Positions 4,695-5,664 of a stretch of DNA of 5,664 bases are shown piece after piece. Position numbers and translations under genes: made by a program. The stretch comes from Firmicutes bacterium UBA6418. Lineage in GTDB: Bacteria; Bacillota; Clostridia; Peptostreptococcales; Anaerovoracaceae. Below the pieces are notes generated by a model. That model did not search any database. It was not told the DNA's origin and was given only the letters and a program-made list of their open reading frames with translations. The first letter of the stretch is position 1. Every line of letters begins with the position of its first letter. The stretch covers positions 3,618 to 9,281 of the forward strand of contig DJPG01000099.1 in NCBI GenBank assembly GCA_002439735.1, in the 5' to 3' direction.

Positions 4695-5453
4695 TTGAAC
4701 CATACTATGAGCAACTCTATGAAATCCATCCGTTTTTTCGACGCGAATCTGCTGCGGGCGCTGGCCTGTGTTCTGATGCTCTGCGACCATATGTGGGCGA
4801 CCATCGTACCGGGCAATGTGTGGCTGACCTGGATCGGCCGGCTGGCGTTTCCGATTTTCGCGTTTCAGATCGCCGAGGGCTTCTTACATACGTCTAATTT
4901 CCGCAATTACGCAGTCAGGCTACTGATCTTCGGGTTCCTTTCCGAGATCCCGTTCGATCTGGTCTACAGCGGGACGCTTTTCTATCCGTTTCACCAGAAC
5001 GTCATGTTTACCTTGCTTTTGGGTCTGCTCGCTCTCAAGGCGCTGGACAACGCCAAGCAAAAACACACGACCAAGGCATGGCTCGTCGGTATCCTGCTGG
5101 CTGCCCTCTGCTGCCTTGCCGCCGCAGTGACTTTCACTGATTACGGCGCGCTTGGTGTCGCGACCGTGATCCTGTTCTATCTCTGCCGCAACTTCCGTTT
5201 CGCATGGGCTGCGCAGCTTGCGCTGATGATCCTTTTCAATTTTATTCTGTTCCAGGGCGAATATCTGCCGCTGACGATCGGCGGGCACACCTTTCAGCTG
5301 CAGACCCAGGGCTTTGCCGTCTTTGCCCTAATCCCGATCTGGCTGTACAACGGCAAAAAAGGTGTCTCCAGCAAGGCACTGCAATACGGATTCTACGCGT
5401 TCTATCCGGTGCACCTGCTGGTTCTGCATCTGCTGTATACCTATGCGGTATAA
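4695..5453 (+). CDS. TraX-family polytopic membrane protein (acyltransferase-like)
   Basis: From TTG 4695 the product is 252 residues with about eight to nine hydrophobic segments. Family hallmarks are clustered at the N-terminus: FFDANLLRALA (14-24), the Asp-His pair in MLCDHMW (28-34), IGRLAFPIFAFQIAEGFLHT (47-66), the RLLIFGFLSEIPFD stretch (75-88) and HQNVMFTLLLG. In the F plasmid TraX N-acetylates pilin; chromosomal relatives in Gram-positives are common and their substrate is not established. No conjugation or pilin genes are visible, so transfer of an acyl group to an envelope component is only an inference. The start is debatable: AGGGGG (4680-4685) lies 9 nt before TTG 4695, which I favour, while ATG 4707 and ATG 4719 lack a site of their own. 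The gene has its own promoter and terminator and appears monocistronic. Confidence 0.88.
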   Translation: MNHTMSNSMKSIRFFDANLLRALACVLMLCDHMWATIVPGNVWLTWIGRLAFPIFAFQIAEGFLHTSNFRNYAVRLLIFGFLSEIPFDLVYSGTLFYPFHQNVMFTLLLGLLALKALDNAKQKHTTKAWLVGILLAALCCLAAAVTFTDYGALGVATVILFYLCRNFRFAWAAQLALMILFNFILFQGEYLPLTIGGHTFQLQTQGFAVFALIPIWLYNGKKGVSSKALQYGFYAFYPVHLLVLHLLYTYAV

Positions 5454-5500
5454 GAGCCGCGGCATCCGTAACCGGCATTTACCTTCTAAAATTAAAGAGA

Positions 5501-5539
5501 CCTCACCGCTGCTTTCCGCTCCCTGGTGAGGCCTTTTTT
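5501..5539 (+). terminator. Rho-independent terminator of the TraX-family gene
   Basis: CCTCACC (5501-5507) pairs with GGTGAGG (5525-5531) around a 17-nt loop, followed by CC and TTTTTT (5534-5539). It lies 48 nt past the stop codon. Because the gene on the right is convergent, the hairpin could also slow its transcription; on the - strand the tail is TCTCTTTAATTTT. Confidence 0.78.
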
Positions 5540-5559
5540 GTTGGTTTCTCTGCTCTTCC

Positions 5560-5664
5560 TTATTTTAATCGATATTTCTTTGCTGCACCTCTGCCTATAA
5601 CTTCAATCAGGCCTTCTTCGCTCATTTGGCGCGCCAGAAGGTAGCTTCTGGTTTTTTTGATATT
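5560..5664 (-). CDS. C-terminal fragment of a probable winged-helix protein
   Basis: An open frame enters from the right edge and ends at TAA 5560-5562, leaving 34 codons. The sequence contains RSYLLARQMSEEGLIEVIG followed by RGAAKKYRLK. A helix, the phrase EEGLIEVIGRG, and a final basic beta strand ending Lys-Tyr-Arg-Leu-Lys are typical of the wing of a winged helix-turn-helix at the very end of a protein. Many regulators and ATP-binding or Fic-type proteins end this way, so the family cannot be named. It is convergent with the TraX-family gene. The coding call rests on the pattern and on the terminator that separates the two genes. Confidence 0.55.
   Translation of the reverse strand, partial: NIKKTRSYLLARQMSEEGLIEVIGRGAAKKYRLK

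Overview
The window looks chromosomal and bacterial, most likely from a Gram-positive Clostridia-type Bacillota (Ruminococcaceae/Oscillospiraceae-like). This rests on strong AAGGAG-type ribosome binding sites, compact unidirectional gene groups, rho-independent terminators, and the mix of families: a membrane-tethered MerR regulator, a chromosomal TraX-like protein, DUF805 and a VanX-like dipeptidase. This is inference from gene content; no marker gene is present. I see no tRNA, rRNA, CRISPR array, insertion sequence or phage gene.

Region 1 (1-1415, + strand) is a complete self-contained operon. A textbook MerR-type promoter (19-bp spacer filled by a perfect 21-bp inverted repeat) drives a MerR regulator with two C-terminal membrane helices. 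An overlapping gene encodes a 91-residue two-helix membrane protein, followed by a YbjQ/UPF0145-family protein and a strong terminator. The small membrane protein is visibly a free-standing copy of the MerR protein's own membrane module, ending at the same residue. This is the most system-like part of the window: a probably self-regulated membrane-sensing cassette of unknown signal.

Region 2 (1454-4506, - strand) reads right to left: a promoter near 4478-4506, a 611-residue helical protein of unknown function, a possible 24-residue hydrophobic peptide with a good ribosome binding site, a hairpin, a DUF805 membrane protein, and a VanX-like D-Ala-D-Ala dipeptidase. The dipeptidase has every catalytic residue, but its conserved N-terminus lies in the -1 frame relative to its well-placed ATG. 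The frames join at an A7-G run that forms exactly the A AAA AAG slippery heptamer. It is a one-base-deletion pseudogene, a slippage-expressed gene, or a homopolymer sequencing error.

Region 3 (4507-5539, + strand) diverges from region 2. A good sigma-70 promoter and a leader with a UUCG hairpin precede a TraX-family polytopic membrane protein, followed by a terminator. A 10-bp direct repeat brackets this promoter.

Region 4 (5560-5664, - strand) holds the last 34 codons of a gene that enters from the right edge, probably a winged-helix C-terminus. The longest gene-free stretch is about 225 bases (4470-4694) and holds the two divergent promoters, the direct repeat and the leader hairpin.
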